DNA from: BRH-c54 sp036567945 | GTDB taxonomy: Bacteria > Bacteroidota > Bacteroidia > Flavobacteriales_E > Vicingaceae | Direction: 5' to 3' | Assembly: GCA_036567945.1 (NCBI GenBank) | Contig: DATCTM010000142.1 | Coordinates: 1-29,982 of the forward strand | Length of the DNA stretch: 29,982 nucleotides | In this document: in pieces, positions 9,001-16,468 of the stretch | How the letters are laid out: every line of letters starts with the position of its first letter | How positions within the stretch are numbered: position 1 is the stretch's first letter | Translations under genes and position numbers: made by a program | The notes under the pieces: generated by a model | What the model saw: the letters and a program-made list of their open reading frames with translations, nothing else | Database searches by the model: none | Told to the model about the DNA's origin: nothing

Positions 9001-10383
9001 CCTAATATTATGGCAATGAGTTATATGAAAGAAACCGGAATGGATAATCCTGAGTTATTTGCTAGCATAGATCAAAAACTAGATAGAGGGTATAAAAGAT
9101 TAACTTCTTACGAGACCAAAGAGAAAGGCTACGAATGGTTTGGATCATCACCCGGACACGAAGCATTAACTGCTTATGGTTTAATGCAGTTTAATGACAT
9201 GAAACATGTATATGCCGATGTGAGTAATGAGATGGTGCAAAGAACATCCAAATGGCTGATGAGCAGAAAAGACGGTAAAGGAGGTTTTAAGAAAAACCCA
9301 AGAGCATTAGACCAATTTGGTAGAGCTAGCGAAGAAGTTACGAATGCTTATATTGTTTACGCACTTTCAGAAGCGAATTATGCTGAAATAAGTAAAGAGT
9401 TGGAGGCTGCATACTCTTCTTCAACAGCATCAAATGATGCCTACCAATTAGCTTTAATGACCAATACTTTGTTTAATTATAAAGATAAAAGAGCTGAAAG
9501 TGTGTTGAAAGCGTTATTGAAATTACAAGAAAAAGACGGTAGTTGGAATGCTAATCATTCTATTACACGTTCGGGTGGCGTTTCTTTAAAAGTAGAAACC
9601 ACAGCGTTAGCAATGTTAGCGATGTTAAAAGCTGATAAAAAAGATATAGCAGCTATTACCAAAGCAGCAGAGTTTTTAGTTTCTTCAAGATCGGGTAGTG
9701 GAAGTTTCGGCTCAACACAAGGAACGGTATTAGCTCTTAAAGCATTAACAACATTTGCTAAATTTTCTAAACAAACCAAAGAGTCTGGTGTGTTGGAGTG
9801 TGTAATTGATGGAAAAGTAGTCGCTTCTAAAAAATATGAAGCAGGAGAGAAAAATGCGATTGAATTTAAAGATTTAGATAAGCATTTAAAAGTAGGGAAT
9901 CAAAAAATAGAAATTCGTTACAAAGACACTAAAAATGCCTTACCTTATACAATGAGTATTGATTATAATACTACATTGCCATTATCTTCAAAAGAGTGCA
10001 AAATAGCTGTTGAAGCTGAATTAAATACTAATAGTGTAAAAGTAGGAGAAACAGTACGTTTAACTACTAAAGTAAGTAATAAAGAAGACAAAGGAATGCC
10101 AATGACTATGGCAGTAGTTGGAATTCCTTCAGGGTTATCTGCACAACCATGGCAGTTAAAAGAGTTGCAAGAAAAAGGAACAATAGGTTTCTATGAAATT
10201 ACCGACAATTTTGTGGTGTTTTATTTTAGAGATTTAGCTCCTAATGCTTCTCATACTATCAATTTAGATTTAAAAGCGGAAGTTCCTGGTGAGTTTGAAG
10301 CTCCTGCTACATCAGGTTACTTGTATTACACCAACGAATATAAATGTTGGAGCAATACAGGAAGTATCACTATTAAAAAGTAA
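6019..10383 (+). CDS. Alpha-2-macroglobulin-like protein (MG2 and thioester domains)
   Basis: The protein has 1454 residues from ATG 6019; a more upstream in-frame ATG at 5926 overlaps the divergent gene and is rejected. An N-terminal membrane or signal segment (about 10-30) leads to an MG2 domain (about 55-150, VYVQLDKPLYKPGETIWL). A carboxypeptidase-regulatory-like domain follows (about 560-630, AIIKGRVMNNQGKPM), then an acidic Met/Glu/Asp-rich linker and a DEVVIVG motif (~720). The central A2M segment (about 767-830) ends in SDEVTSFRTIVEG. The thioester motif GCFEQ has Cys985 and Gln988. A helical thioester-barrel region and a C-terminal beta domain follow. The family traps proteases covalently; bacterial homologues protect the envelope. 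No pbpC partner is adjacent, unlike many proteobacterial loci. Confidence 0.88.
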   Translation: MKNLKIKSIKNLIAVIAIVAAFGSFITISVNGDFKMNEFLQSLKVKLDNYNKSFPEDRVYVQLDKPLYKPGETIWLSAFIRNATNMKASDKSDILYVELIDPKGNVAQKHQLIAHKGKTSADFLLDENVMGGIYKVKAYTNWQKNANDFFEKEIQVQKVVLPRLKMKMEFLKKAYGPGDEVVSKVDLQTLENQPLSNYSVKYMVQLNGQKLTESKLTSDNEGLAYVKFQLPNELTTNDGLLNVMIDYEGRTESISRSVPITLGNIELGFYPEGGDLVDGLISKMAFKALNEFGKPADIKGIIKDNEGNTITNFESFHNGMGAFNLEPKIGKTYYAVITHPKGINKKYSLPKSLKRGWTMNVNNAEKEKLAITIQSTETETMSLAAQVRGEMYFATEINIARGKNEIEIPTKDFPMGVAQITLFDSKNIERAERLVFVNKDKKLNISLKTDKAQYLPREKVKMDIEVTDERGLPMPANLSLAVVDDKLLSFADDKSSNILSSLMLENDLKTKVEEPQFYFNDKEAKADEALDYLLMTDGWRRFTWEKVMAEDFPAIQFEGEKAIIKGRVMNNQGKPMANAIIKNTKTKKTYKTTADGYFSITNEALYQPTYFEVTAKDMSRQGFTASNYTQNHTVYLYDPKEIYSYSKSVRNKRANVPAAAVDVMMIEEEMIQVDEMAFDDGMAFDKEAEPVEQNMVKVNVDKKAPVKEDKKKEAEKMELDEVVIVGNAQGRAFANQLIAKDQKILPNVNYYRAREFATPNYTNNQEVDIRTDFRSTIFWDGNIEVGNNGQATVEFFNSDEVTSFRTIVEGVGVGMIGRAEYTHFTQLPFSMSVKVPSQVVFGDVVEIPLTLKNTTNKDVIGNLMVKSPKGFKVLNVETGNQMLAANTTKTIYLNYEVLNEIGEDNLEISFKANGLKDAFVQPIKIGPKGFPVSIAFSGQDLSKTYSVSLSDVVDGSLQASLTAYPNVVNDLMKGIESIIREPSGCFEQTSMSNYPNIMAMSYMKETGMDNPELFASIDQKLDRGYKRLTSYETKEKGYEWFGSSPGHEALTAYGLMQFNDMKHVYADVSNEMVQRTSKWLMSRKDGKGGFKKNPRALDQFGRASEEVTNAYIVYALSEANYAEISKELEAAYSSSTASNDAYQLALMTNTLFNYKDKRAESVLKALLKLQEKDGSWNANHSITRSGGVSLKVETTALAMLAMLKADKKDIAAITKAAEFLVSSRSGSGSFGSTQGTVLALKALTTFAKFSKQTKESGVLECVIDGKVVASKKYEAGEKNAIEFKDLDKHLKVGNQKIEIRYKDTKNALPYTMSIDYNTTLPLSSKECKIAVEAELNTNSVKVGETVRLTTKVSNKEDKGMPMTMAVVGIPSGLSAQPWQLKELQEKGTIGFYEITDNFVVFYFRDLAPNASHTINLDLKAEVPGEFEAPATSGYLYYTNEYKCWSNTGSITIKK

Positions 10384-10398
10384 AAAAAGCCAGGAGTC

Positions 10399-10445
10399 AG
10401 AAGACAGAAGTTGAAAATAATTTATTCTTTTAACTTCTGTCTTCT
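10399..10445. repeat. 14-bp perfect inverted repeat
   Basis: Arms 10399-10412 and 10432-10445 pair perfectly around a 19-base AT-rich loop. The arms are purine- or pyrimidine-biased (AGAAGACAGAAGTT). No T run follows, so it is not a classic terminator. It fills the short gap between the macroglobulin stop and the next start and could be a REP-like element or a processing hairpin. Confidence 0.7.
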
Positions 10446-10471
10446 ATCTTCGAGCTTCCAACAAAAATAAA

Positions 10472-11482
10472 ATGCAACGATTTATATTCATCATCATTAT
10501 TTGGAGTAGTAGCGTACAAGCTCAGTACCTTAATAATCCTTCTTTTGAAGGGAGACCAACAACAGCCGTCCCTCCAAGTGAATGGATAGTTTATGGTCAG
10601 GCAAGCTCTCCTGACACACAACCGGGAAGTTGGCAAGTAAGTAAAGAAGCTTCTCACGGGAATAGTTATATATCTATGGTTGCTCGGGGGTATAGTATCA
10701 TTGATAGTTATTTGTGGGAAGCTTGTTTTCAGGAATTTAGACAACCTTTGTTAAGCAATCAAACTTACCATTATAGTATCGACTTAGCTTTTGATCCTCA
10801 TTTTACAGCAGATACCTTTAGCTTTAACAATCCCATTCAATTAAGAGTTTACGGATTATCAGCAACTATGGAAAAAGAATTGTTGTGGACCTCCGGAAAG
10901 GTAGCTCATACCGAATGGCAAAGCTATTTTTTTGAACTCACTCCAACTCAACTTACTAATTATTTGCTGTTGGAAGCTTATTACTTAGAAATGCCTAAAT
11001 ACAATGGCAACATTCTAATAGATAACTTACAGTATTATCCCAAAGGTTACCCCGAAGAGCCTATTTTTGTTGAGGAAGATACAGTAGTGCAAAGTGCGTA
11101 TTATTTTTCAGTAAACCAAGATGGTCAAATTGATAGCATTAATAGCAGGTCGGTGAAAAATCGTAGGACAATGACTTTCTCGGCCAATGAAATTACGTTT
11201 ACGGTTTGGGATAATCAATCTTTTGATGGAGATACTATTTCACTGTTTTTAGATAATAAATGTGTGTTAGAGAAACATTTGCTTACCAAAGAAAAACACA
11301 GTTTTACTTTACAACTTGATAGTACATCTGCAAATAGGCTAACATTATATGCTCATAATGTAGGTAAAATACCACCTAATACCATTTCTTTATTAGTAAG
11401 TGATGGAACAACTAAAAAACGATTAGTACTTTCCTCTTACCTTACCAGTTGTAGTGCAGTTGATATTGTGATTAGGGATTAA
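10472..11482 (+). CDS. Secreted jelly-roll-like hypothetical protein
   Basis: The protein has 336 residues. A signal peptide ends at SSSVQAQ (about residue 18). The mature protein opens with YLNNPSFEG, then GSWQVSKEASHGNSYISMV and a pair of strands around YHYSIDLAFD and WQSYFFELTP, closing with ILIDNLQYYP near residue 188. This layout is common in carbohydrate-binding-module-like beta-sandwich domains at the N-terminus of Bacteroidota surface proteins. The C-terminal ~130 residues (about 205-336) form a second beta domain (TFSANEITFTVWDNQSFDG) with no sorting tail. The gene starts 88 bases after the macroglobulin stop. Ligand unknown. Confidence 0.78.
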   Translation: MQRFIFIIIIWSSSVQAQYLNNPSFEGRPTTAVPPSEWIVYGQASSPDTQPGSWQVSKEASHGNSYISMVARGYSIIDSYLWEACFQEFRQPLLSNQTYHYSIDLAFDPHFTADTFSFNNPIQLRVYGLSATMEKELLWTSGKVAHTEWQSYFFELTPTQLTNYLLLEAYYLEMPKYNGNILIDNLQYYPKGYPEEPIFVEEDTVVQSAYYFSVNQDGQIDSINSRSVKNRRTMTFSANEITFTVWDNQSFDGDTISLFLDNKCVLEKHLLTKEKHSFTLQLDSTSANRLTLYAHNVGKIPPNTISLLVSDGTTKKRLVLSSYLTSCSAVDIVIRD

Positions 11483-11483
11483 A

Positions 11484-11513
11484 ATGGGTTTATAAGGATT
11501 TTAATTATATTTG
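11484..11513 (+). promoter_or_regulatory. Predicted Bacteroidota-type promoter
   Basis: A perfect -7 box TATATTTG (11506-11513) sits 19 bases after an ATG triplet (one mismatch to the -33 TTG). It is just after the stop of the gene at 10472-11482 and 29 bases before the next start, so the small membrane protein and lipoprotein probably have their own promoter. Confidence 0.5.
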
Positions 11514-11542
11514 AATTGTTTTAAAAAAATAAAAAAAGCTTT

Positions 11543-11866
11543 ATGAATGTAAAAAATATTGCTATCTCAATTATAGTATTAAATATCTTTTTACTGTTAT
11601 ACACAATTTTTACAGTTATGGATGATATTCAGTATTTTATGGAAAACAGTAATCCACTACTACCAAGTTATTTTTCGATTTATATGAATGGTTATTTGAT
11701 TAATTTATTTTGTTTTATTTTAGGAGGGTTAGTTCCTTCAACTTATTTGATGATTAAAAAAAAGTACTTATTATCAATTTTAATAATGCTAATGTTTATT
11801 GTTTCAGGCTTCCTATTAAGAAGTCATTTAGTAATTTATGAGCATTTTTATTTTTTAACGCAATAA
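11543..11866 (+). CDS. Small integral membrane protein
   Basis: The protein has 107 residues and is very hydrophobic. Three transmembrane helices are visible: about 5-25 (IAISIIVLNIFLLLYTIF), 48-70 (GYLINLFCFILGGLVPSTYL) and 75-95 (LLSILIMLMFIVSGFLL), with a KKKY positive patch between the last two. There is no recognisable family. It starts 60 bases after the preceding gene and 8 bases separate its stop from the downstream lipoprotein gene, so those two form a probable operon. Confidence 0.7.
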   Translation: MNVKNIAISIIVLNIFLLLYTIFTVMDDIQYFMENSNPLLPSYFSIYMNGYLINLFCFILGGLVPSTYLMIKKKYLLSILIMLMFIVSGFLLRSHLVIYEHFYFLTQ

Positions 11867-11874
11867 GTTTTTAG

Positions 11875-12663
11875 ATGAAATATATATTAATCAGTATGTT
11901 TTTTTTATTTTTTAGTGGCTGTATCAGTCATAAAAGACATTATGAATTATCCACTTTTTTACTCAACGGTAAAGAACAAAATCAGCTTATTTTTAATCGT
12001 GTTCCAGATTACGGTTATAGTGGTAAAGATGGGTGTATAATTAAAAGACAATTTTCACTAACTATGTCTTTAGATAGTACTTTTTTATCAGGAAATATAA
12101 TTGATACAGAAACTAAAGAACCAGTCGGATTTTCAATAGTGAGAGGTTTTTCTAATGGTAGTAATTTTGTAAATATTGCTGCAAATGAAAATGGTTTTTT
12201 TGAGTGTGATTTAACAGAACAACTTGAAATAATAGAAATTAAATCTGTTGGTTATATAACATTAATAATTGATTTTAAACAACAATTAAGCACGGAAAAG
12301 GAAAAGTGCGACATATTGTATGATGTTATAATTTCTAAAGAATTTAAAGAACAATTTAGGTTTGTTGAATCTGCAATAGAAGATATAGTAATAATTGACA
12401 CATCAAAAACTTTTGTTTGTGACACATCGCAATTATACAATCAAAAATATTATACTAGTGATTTTCTTCCTCAAGACATTAGTTTAGAAAAGAAAACAGA
12501 TATAAAACACCAAAACAAATTAGTAATTTATAAACTTTATAAAAAGAAAGGTAAACACTTTATCAGTTTTTGGCATCCTTTTACCAATGCTAATGCTGTT
12601 TTTAGTTACAAAAAACTAAAGAGAAAAAACAAAATTAAAATCGAAGTTTTTGGGGTGTTTTAG
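11875..12663 (+). CDS. Lipoprotein with carboxypeptidase-regulatory-like domain
   Basis: The protein has 262 residues. A lipoprotein signal MKYILISMFFLFFSGC gives an acylated Cys16. Residues ~65-125 contain a beta segment, GNIIDTETKEPVGFSIV ... ENGFFECDL ... IKSVGYITLII, with the spacing of CarboxypepD_reg-like domains, which are frequent in Bacteroidota envelope proteins. The C-terminus is Lys-rich (KKLKRKNKIKIEVFGVF). It follows the small membrane protein by 8 bases and is closed by a perfect palindrome that serves as terminator. The function is unknown. Confidence 0.72.
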   Translation: MKYILISMFFLFFSGCISHKRHYELSTFLLNGKEQNQLIFNRVPDYGYSGKDGCIIKRQFSLTMSLDSTFLSGNIIDTETKEPVGFSIVRGFSNGSNFVNIAANENGFFECDLTEQLEIIEIKSVGYITLIIDFKQQLSTEKEKCDILYDVIISKEFKEQFRFVESAIEDIVIIDTSKTFVCDTSQLYNQKYYTSDFLPQDISLEKKTDIKHQNKLVIYKLYKKKGKHFISFWHPFTNANAVFSYKKLKRKNKIKIEVFGVF

Positions 12664-12666
12664 AAT

Positions 12667-12702
12667 AAAATCCTAACAGGTTTTAAAACCTGTTAGGATT
12701 TT
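12667..12702. terminator. 36-base perfect palindrome, bidirectional terminator
   Basis: An 18+18 perfect palindrome (12667-12684 with 12685-12702; core CCTAACAGG / CCTGTTAGG) has A-rich and T-rich ends. It lies between the convergent lipoprotein (plus) and OmpA-type (minus) genes. With no spacer the real hairpin would open at the AT-rich centre. The position argues for shared termination. Confidence 0.8.
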
Positions 12703-12717
12703 AATCTTGAATTTTAA

Positions 12718-14463
12718 TTACATGTATTCTTGTAATAGTTTTTTTATTTCAGCAAAAGAAGATAGAGTGTAATTAAGGTTGTAATTGTTTGAAGTATTAA
12801 GGGGTTGGTGGTAAATCATTGGTTTTCCATCTTTAACGGTATATGCTAAAATAGAAGCTTGTTCACTTTTAGGAACATTATTTTTTAGGTATTTATTATT
12901 GGTTGAATCAGCATCCATAGGAATAATACTTTTGATAGTTTTAAATACAACAAATACTTTTTCTTCCTTATTAGGGGCTTTTGTATTTAATACTATCATT
13001 TCTTTATCTTCTTCTTTATATTTATAAAATCGATCAACATTCACCCATCCTAATGTATTGAAAGCAAAGAAATATTGATTCATCATGTTTATGTCGGTAA
13101 TGCCAAGTTTTTCCATGTTTTCAGCTTCTTCACTTAGTTTTTTGTTTTTATATTCTTTCCACGCAATTAATTGTTTCCTATATTTTTCATCAATTTTTGC
13201 TTGTAAGATGTTATATCTTTTTAATGCTTCTTGATATTCAGGGGTATTTTTAAAATTATTTATCTCTTTCTCTATTTTCATATTCCATTCATTCATGGCA
13301 ATACGATATTCTTTAAGTTTCTTTTTATATTCTGCCATGTTATTATTATAAAATTTAAGCATTTTATCGTATCGTCCTACTCGCTTATCATAATTTTCTA
13401 AAGCTTTGTTATAACGCTCTTCTTGTTTTTGTATAATCTTTTCTTTATTAAACACCTGATACCAATAAATTTTTCGTTCATAGCTTTCTTTTCGAGGTTC
13501 TTTAGGATAGGTGGGCATTCTGGGGCTAGCAGGCATTTTAGGTTGTCCGCTTCTATCCATTTTATAGCTGGGTAATTTAATATGGTTTTCAAGCTTAATA
13601 GGTGTTTTCATTTCAGGGAAAGATATGCTAGAAGCAAGTATAGGTTGATTAGTTGGTGTCCAGTCACTACCTTCATTTGATAAAAACACCTCCATGTTAT
13701 CTTGTCTATTTATAGTGGGTATAGCAATGCTTATCGGATTTTGAGGGTCAATCTTAACTGTTTTACCACCAGCAGTTGTAGCAGTTAATTTTACCATACC
13801 ACCGCTTTCTATTATTTTCCCTTTGCTATTTGTGGCTAGTTTGGAAGATAAAAAGTCATTAATATCAAGAGCTTCTATGACCTCAATAGTTACCGGTTCC
13901 TTCACAATAGAACCATCATCATTAACAAATGTATTGGGTTTTATTAAAATTTTCACACCTTTTTTTCCTTCAAGTACATGCTCTTTTTTAGGATTAATTA
14001 CATATTCGTTGGCTTTATAAACATCTAAAGCATGCTCCAGTTCGCTGATGTTTTCAAAATAATAATAAGTTAGAGTTATTTCTACTCTACGATTTTGTTG
14101 CATGTTGTTTTCGGAAACATTTGCTTTTAAAGGAGCTAATTCTCCTAAATATTGGATGTTAATAATATTTTTGTGGAGACCTTTTTTTACAAAATGAGCT
14201 TTTACTTTTTCAGCCCTGTTCACTGATAATTGTTTGTTATAATTAATACTACCTCTACTGTCGGTATGCCCTGAGATGGTGATTTCATAATTGTTATCAT
14301 CGGGAAAACTTGTAATAAATTGATTTAACTTTTGTATTTCGGTCGGATTTAACTCATATTTATCGGTATCAAATAAGATATGAATTTTTTTGGTAGTGGT
14401 TTTGGCTTGTAAGCAAATGCATAAGCTAAGTGCCAACACAAGCAGAGTAGCTGTTTTCTTCAT
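12718..14463 (-). CDS. OmpA-family protein with N-terminal OmpA domain and coiled coil
   Basis: The protein has 581 residues from ATG 14463; a TTG further upstream at 14538 is rejected because MKKTATLLVLALSLCICLQA is a standard signal peptide. The OmpA peptidoglycan-binding domain is at residues ~25-135, with HILFDTDKYELNP, ISGHTDSRGS and NRRVEITL. Residues ~150-290 form a beta region (IKPNTFVNDDGSIVKEPVTI ... ESGGMVKLTA) of a type often seen in Bacteroidota envelope proteins. Residues ~314-457 are a Tyr/Lys/Glu-rich coiled coil, followed by a C-terminal globular part. OmpA domains normally sit at the C-terminus, so the order is unusual. It is probably periplasmic and anchored to the wall. 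Its stop lies 15 bases from the shared palindromic terminator. Confidence 0.82.
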   Translation of the reverse strand: MKKTATLLVLALSLCICLQAKTTTKKIHILFDTDKYELNPTEIQKLNQFITSFPDDNNYEITISGHTDSRGSINYNKQLSVNRAEKVKAHFVKKGLHKNIINIQYLGELAPLKANVSENNMQQNRRVEITLTYYYFENISELEHALDVYKANEYVINPKKEHVLEGKKGVKILIKPNTFVNDDGSIVKEPVTIEVIEALDINDFLSSKLATNSKGKIIESGGMVKLTATTAGGKTVKIDPQNPISIAIPTINRQDNMEVFLSNEGSDWTPTNQPILASSISFPEMKTPIKLENHIKLPSYKMDRSGQPKMPASPRMPTYPKEPRKESYERKIYWYQVFNKEKIIQKQEERYNKALENYDKRVGRYDKMLKFYNNNMAEYKKKLKEYRIAMNEWNMKIEKEINNFKNTPEYQEALKRYNILQAKIDEKYRKQLIAWKEYKNKKLSEEAENMEKLGITDINMMNQYFFAFNTLGWVNVDRFYKYKEEDKEMIVLNTKAPNKEEKVFVVFKTIKSIIPMDADSTNNKYLKNNVPKSEQASILAYTVKDGKPMIYHQPLNTSNNYNLNYTLSSFAEIKKLLQEYM

Positions 14464-14535
14464 GGCGATAAGTTTTAGGGGGTTATGTAAAGAAAACTTA
14501 TAAAGTTCTAGTTTTATTGTGTAGCCTTTTTTTAT

Positions 14536-14560
14536 CAAATAAGTTAAGCTAACTTATTTG
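14536..14560. repeat. 25-base near-perfect palindrome upstream of the OmpA-type gene
   Basis: Arms of 11 bases (14536-14546 with 14550-14560) enclose a 3-base centre. It lies 73 bases upstream of the start of the minus-strand OmpA-type gene, and outside the HU terminator. It may be an operator or a leader hairpin. I cannot distinguish these from sequence. Confidence 0.6.
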
Positions 14561-14657
14561 CTACTTTTATTTTATGCAAAAAGAGCAATACTTTATGATT
14601 ATCTAGATAGGTCATTTTAATAGGAAGAGCTTTTATTCTTAAAGAGTTCGGATTTGT

Positions 14658-14696
14658 ATAAAAACAAAAAACCCGAACAGTTGCTGTTCGGGTTTT
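14658..14696 (-). terminator. Intrinsic terminator of the HU gene
   Basis: A 13-bp stem with GC-rich core CCCGAACAG/CTGTTCGGG (14668-14680 with 14684-14696) and a 3-base loop is followed on the minus strand by a U-rich run. It lies 22 bases beyond the HU stop. Confidence 0.88.
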
Positions 14697-14717
14697 GTTT
14701 TGTTGAAGTAAAACTAA

Positions 14718-14990
14718 TTACTTAACAGTTTCAGCTAAAGCTTTACCAGCTTTAAATTTAGCTACTTTTTTAGCTGCAATTTTAATTTCTTTACCAGTTT
14801 GTGGATTTCTTCCAGTTCTAGCAGATCTTTTAGAAATTGAGAAAGTTCCAAAACCGATTAATTGTACGCTGTCACCTTTTTTTAATGATTTAGTTACGTT
14901 AGCAACGAAAGCATTTAAAGCGTTTCCAGCATCAACTTTAGTTAATTTTGCATCTTTAGCAATTGCATCAATTAATTCTCCTTTGTTCAT
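14718..14990 (-). CDS. hup: HU-family DNA-binding protein
   Basis: The 90-residue protein matches HU along its whole length: MNKGELIDAIAKDAKLT, the turn VQLIGFGTFSISKRSAR, the DNA-binding arm TGRNPQTGKEIKIAA and the C-terminal VAKFKAGKALAETVK. The arm has the conserved RNPQTG with the intercalating proline. It would bend and compact DNA as a dimer in the nucleoid. It is monocistronic, with a strong terminator of its own and a 111-base leader region upstream. The gene symbol is generic because Bacteroidota often have several HU paralogues. Confidence 0.95.
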   Translation of the reverse strand: MNKGELIDAIAKDAKLTKVDAGNALNAFVANVTKSLKKGDSVQLIGFGTFSISKRSARTGRNPQTGKEIKIAAKKVAKFKAGKALAETVK

Positions 14991-15101
14991 AATTTTTAGA
15001 GTTTTAGTTAATAAATATTGTTATCGTATCAAAAATAGTATAAATCATTAGTTTTTTAAAAAAGTAGGGAAATAGTTATTAACAAGCTATTAACATTGCT
15101 A

Positions 15102-16028
15102 TTACTGACTTTCAGCGATATTAAATTCTTTTCCTTCCAATGCTAATTCGGTATTTTCAAATACATTTTTTGCTTCTTCCAGTAAATCTGTAAGTTGCGT
15201 ATATCTGTTAGAGAAGTGTCCGATAATCAGTCTGTTAGCTTTTGCTTCTTGTGCTATAGTTGCCGCATCTTTTGCCGTAGAATGTAATGTTTTCTTTGCC
15301 AGCTTTTTATCTTTTTCTAAAAAAGTAGCCTCATGATAGAGTAGGCTTACATTGTTAATTTCGGGTAAAATTTCTTCAAAATAGGCTGTGTCGGAACAAA
15401 AAGCATAGGAGTAAGATGGCAAAGAATCGTGAGTTAGTAGATTATTTTTGATGATTTCGCCTTCAGGAGACTCAAAATCGGCACCTGATTTTAGCTTGTT
15501 AATGGCGTATTTAGGCACTTTATATTTTTCAATTGCTTTAGGATTTATTCTTCGGGGTTTTGGTTTTTCCCTAAATACAAATCCGGTACAAGGAATTTTA
15601 TGTTTTAAGACAACAGTGTTTACGGTTAACTTATCATTCTCAAATATAGTTGAGCTTTGCTCCATATCAACAGCCTTAAACTGTAAAGGATATTTTAAAA
15701 AACTTTTGGAGTACTTAAAATGGGTATCGAGTATCGTTTTTAAATCTTCAGGACCATAAACAAACAATTCTTTTTCTCTGCCAAGCAAATGCATGGTTTG
15801 TAGCAATCCCATTAAACCTAAATAATGATCGCCATGTAAATGACTGATAAAAATATGGTGTATTCTGTTAAAATTGATGTTGTATTTCCTGAGCTGAAGC
15901 TGAGTACCCTCACCACAATCTACTAAAAAATAGTGGTGGTTAATGTTTATTAATTGAGACGTTGGATTTCTGTTAACTGTTGGCGTTGCAGAAGCACTGC
16001 CTAATATGAGTACACTAAATTTACTCAT
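15102..16028 (-). CDS. rnz: Ribonuclease Z
   Basis: The 308-residue protein is a metallo-beta-lactamase-fold tRNA 3' endonuclease that removes the 3' trailer of tRNA precursors. It carries the zinc motif HLHGDH (63-68), the N-terminal LILGSASATPTVNRNPTS with the substrate-facing loop, VDCGEGTQLQLRK, the flexible exosite arm (PRRINPKAIEKYKVPKYAINKLKSG region split by proline) and late motifs SDTAYF, HEATFL, HSTAKDAA and IGHFSNRY. The length is right for the short (Z-S) form. Its ATG overlaps the stop of the STAS gene in TGATG, so translation is coupled. Confidence 0.95.
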   Translation of the reverse strand: MSKFSVLILGSASATPTVNRNPTSQLININHHYFLVDCGEGTQLQLRKYNINFNRIHHIFISHLHGDHYLGLMGLLQTMHLLGREKELFVYGPEDLKTILDTHFKYSKSFLKYPLQFKAVDMEQSSTIFENDKLTVNTVVLKHKIPCTGFVFREKPKPRRINPKAIEKYKVPKYAINKLKSGADFESPEGEIIKNNLLTHDSLPSYSYAFCSDTAYFEEILPEINNVSLLYHEATFLEKDKKLAKKTLHSTAKDAATIAQEAKANRLIIGHFSNRYTQLTDLLEEAKNVFENTELALEGKEFNIAESQ

Positions 16029-16405
16029 CAGGTATTATTTTCGTCAGAGTTGACGCTCAACTGCTTCTCATAAAATAAATCTAAGGCTTCGGGTAAAGTA
16101 GTGGTAATATCTATAATAGTAGTTAGTTGAGAAATGGTCATTAGCTTTTCTACTGCCGGTTGTAAACCACAAATAATAAAAATACCATTAACTTGCTGAC
16201 AAACTCTATATCCGGTTAATATAGCACTTAGTCCGGATGAATCGCAATAGATAACACTGGATAAATCCATGATGATATTTTTTTCTCCGGACTTATTAAT
16301 TAAAACCAATTCAGATTTTAAATCGGGTGCAACAATACTGTCTAATTTATCTGTGCTAAAGACAATTATAGAGTAGTTATCGTGTTTTTCGGTTCTAAAG
16401 CTCAT
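16028..16405 (-). CDS. STAS-domain protein (anti-sigma factor antagonist-like)
   Basis: The 125-residue protein is a single STAS domain. The motif YCDSSGLSAIL has Asp55-Ser56-Ser57-Gly58, so Ser57 is the likely phosphorylation site by analogy with SpoIIAA (DSSGLG). The remaining elements (VAPDLKSEL, NIIMDLSSV, FIICGLQPAVEKLMTIS) fit the fold. Such proteins bind an anti-sigma kinase when unphosphorylated. No RsbW-like kinase or sigma factor lies in the window, so the partner is elsewhere. It overlaps rnz by one base and follows phoH by 63 bases. Confidence 0.87.
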   Translation of the reverse strand: MSFRTEKHDNYSIIVFSTDKLDSIVAPDLKSELVLINKSGEKNIIMDLSSVIYCDSSGLSAILTGYRVCQQVNGIFIICGLQPAVEKLMTISQLTTIIDITTTLPEALDLFYEKQLSVNSDENNT

Positions 16406-16468
16406 AGTAGGTAATTGATGGTTTTATATCTACAAATATATAAATATAGATGAAAGAAAGAAAATAAA

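Noticed and set aside
7272..9779. Minus-strand open frames inside the macroglobulin gene
   Set aside because: They are shadows of a long, well-supported coding frame and show no motif or start context.
14464..14538. Upstream TTG start for the OmpA-type protein
   Set aside because: It adds residues before a perfect signal peptide and begins inside a palindrome.
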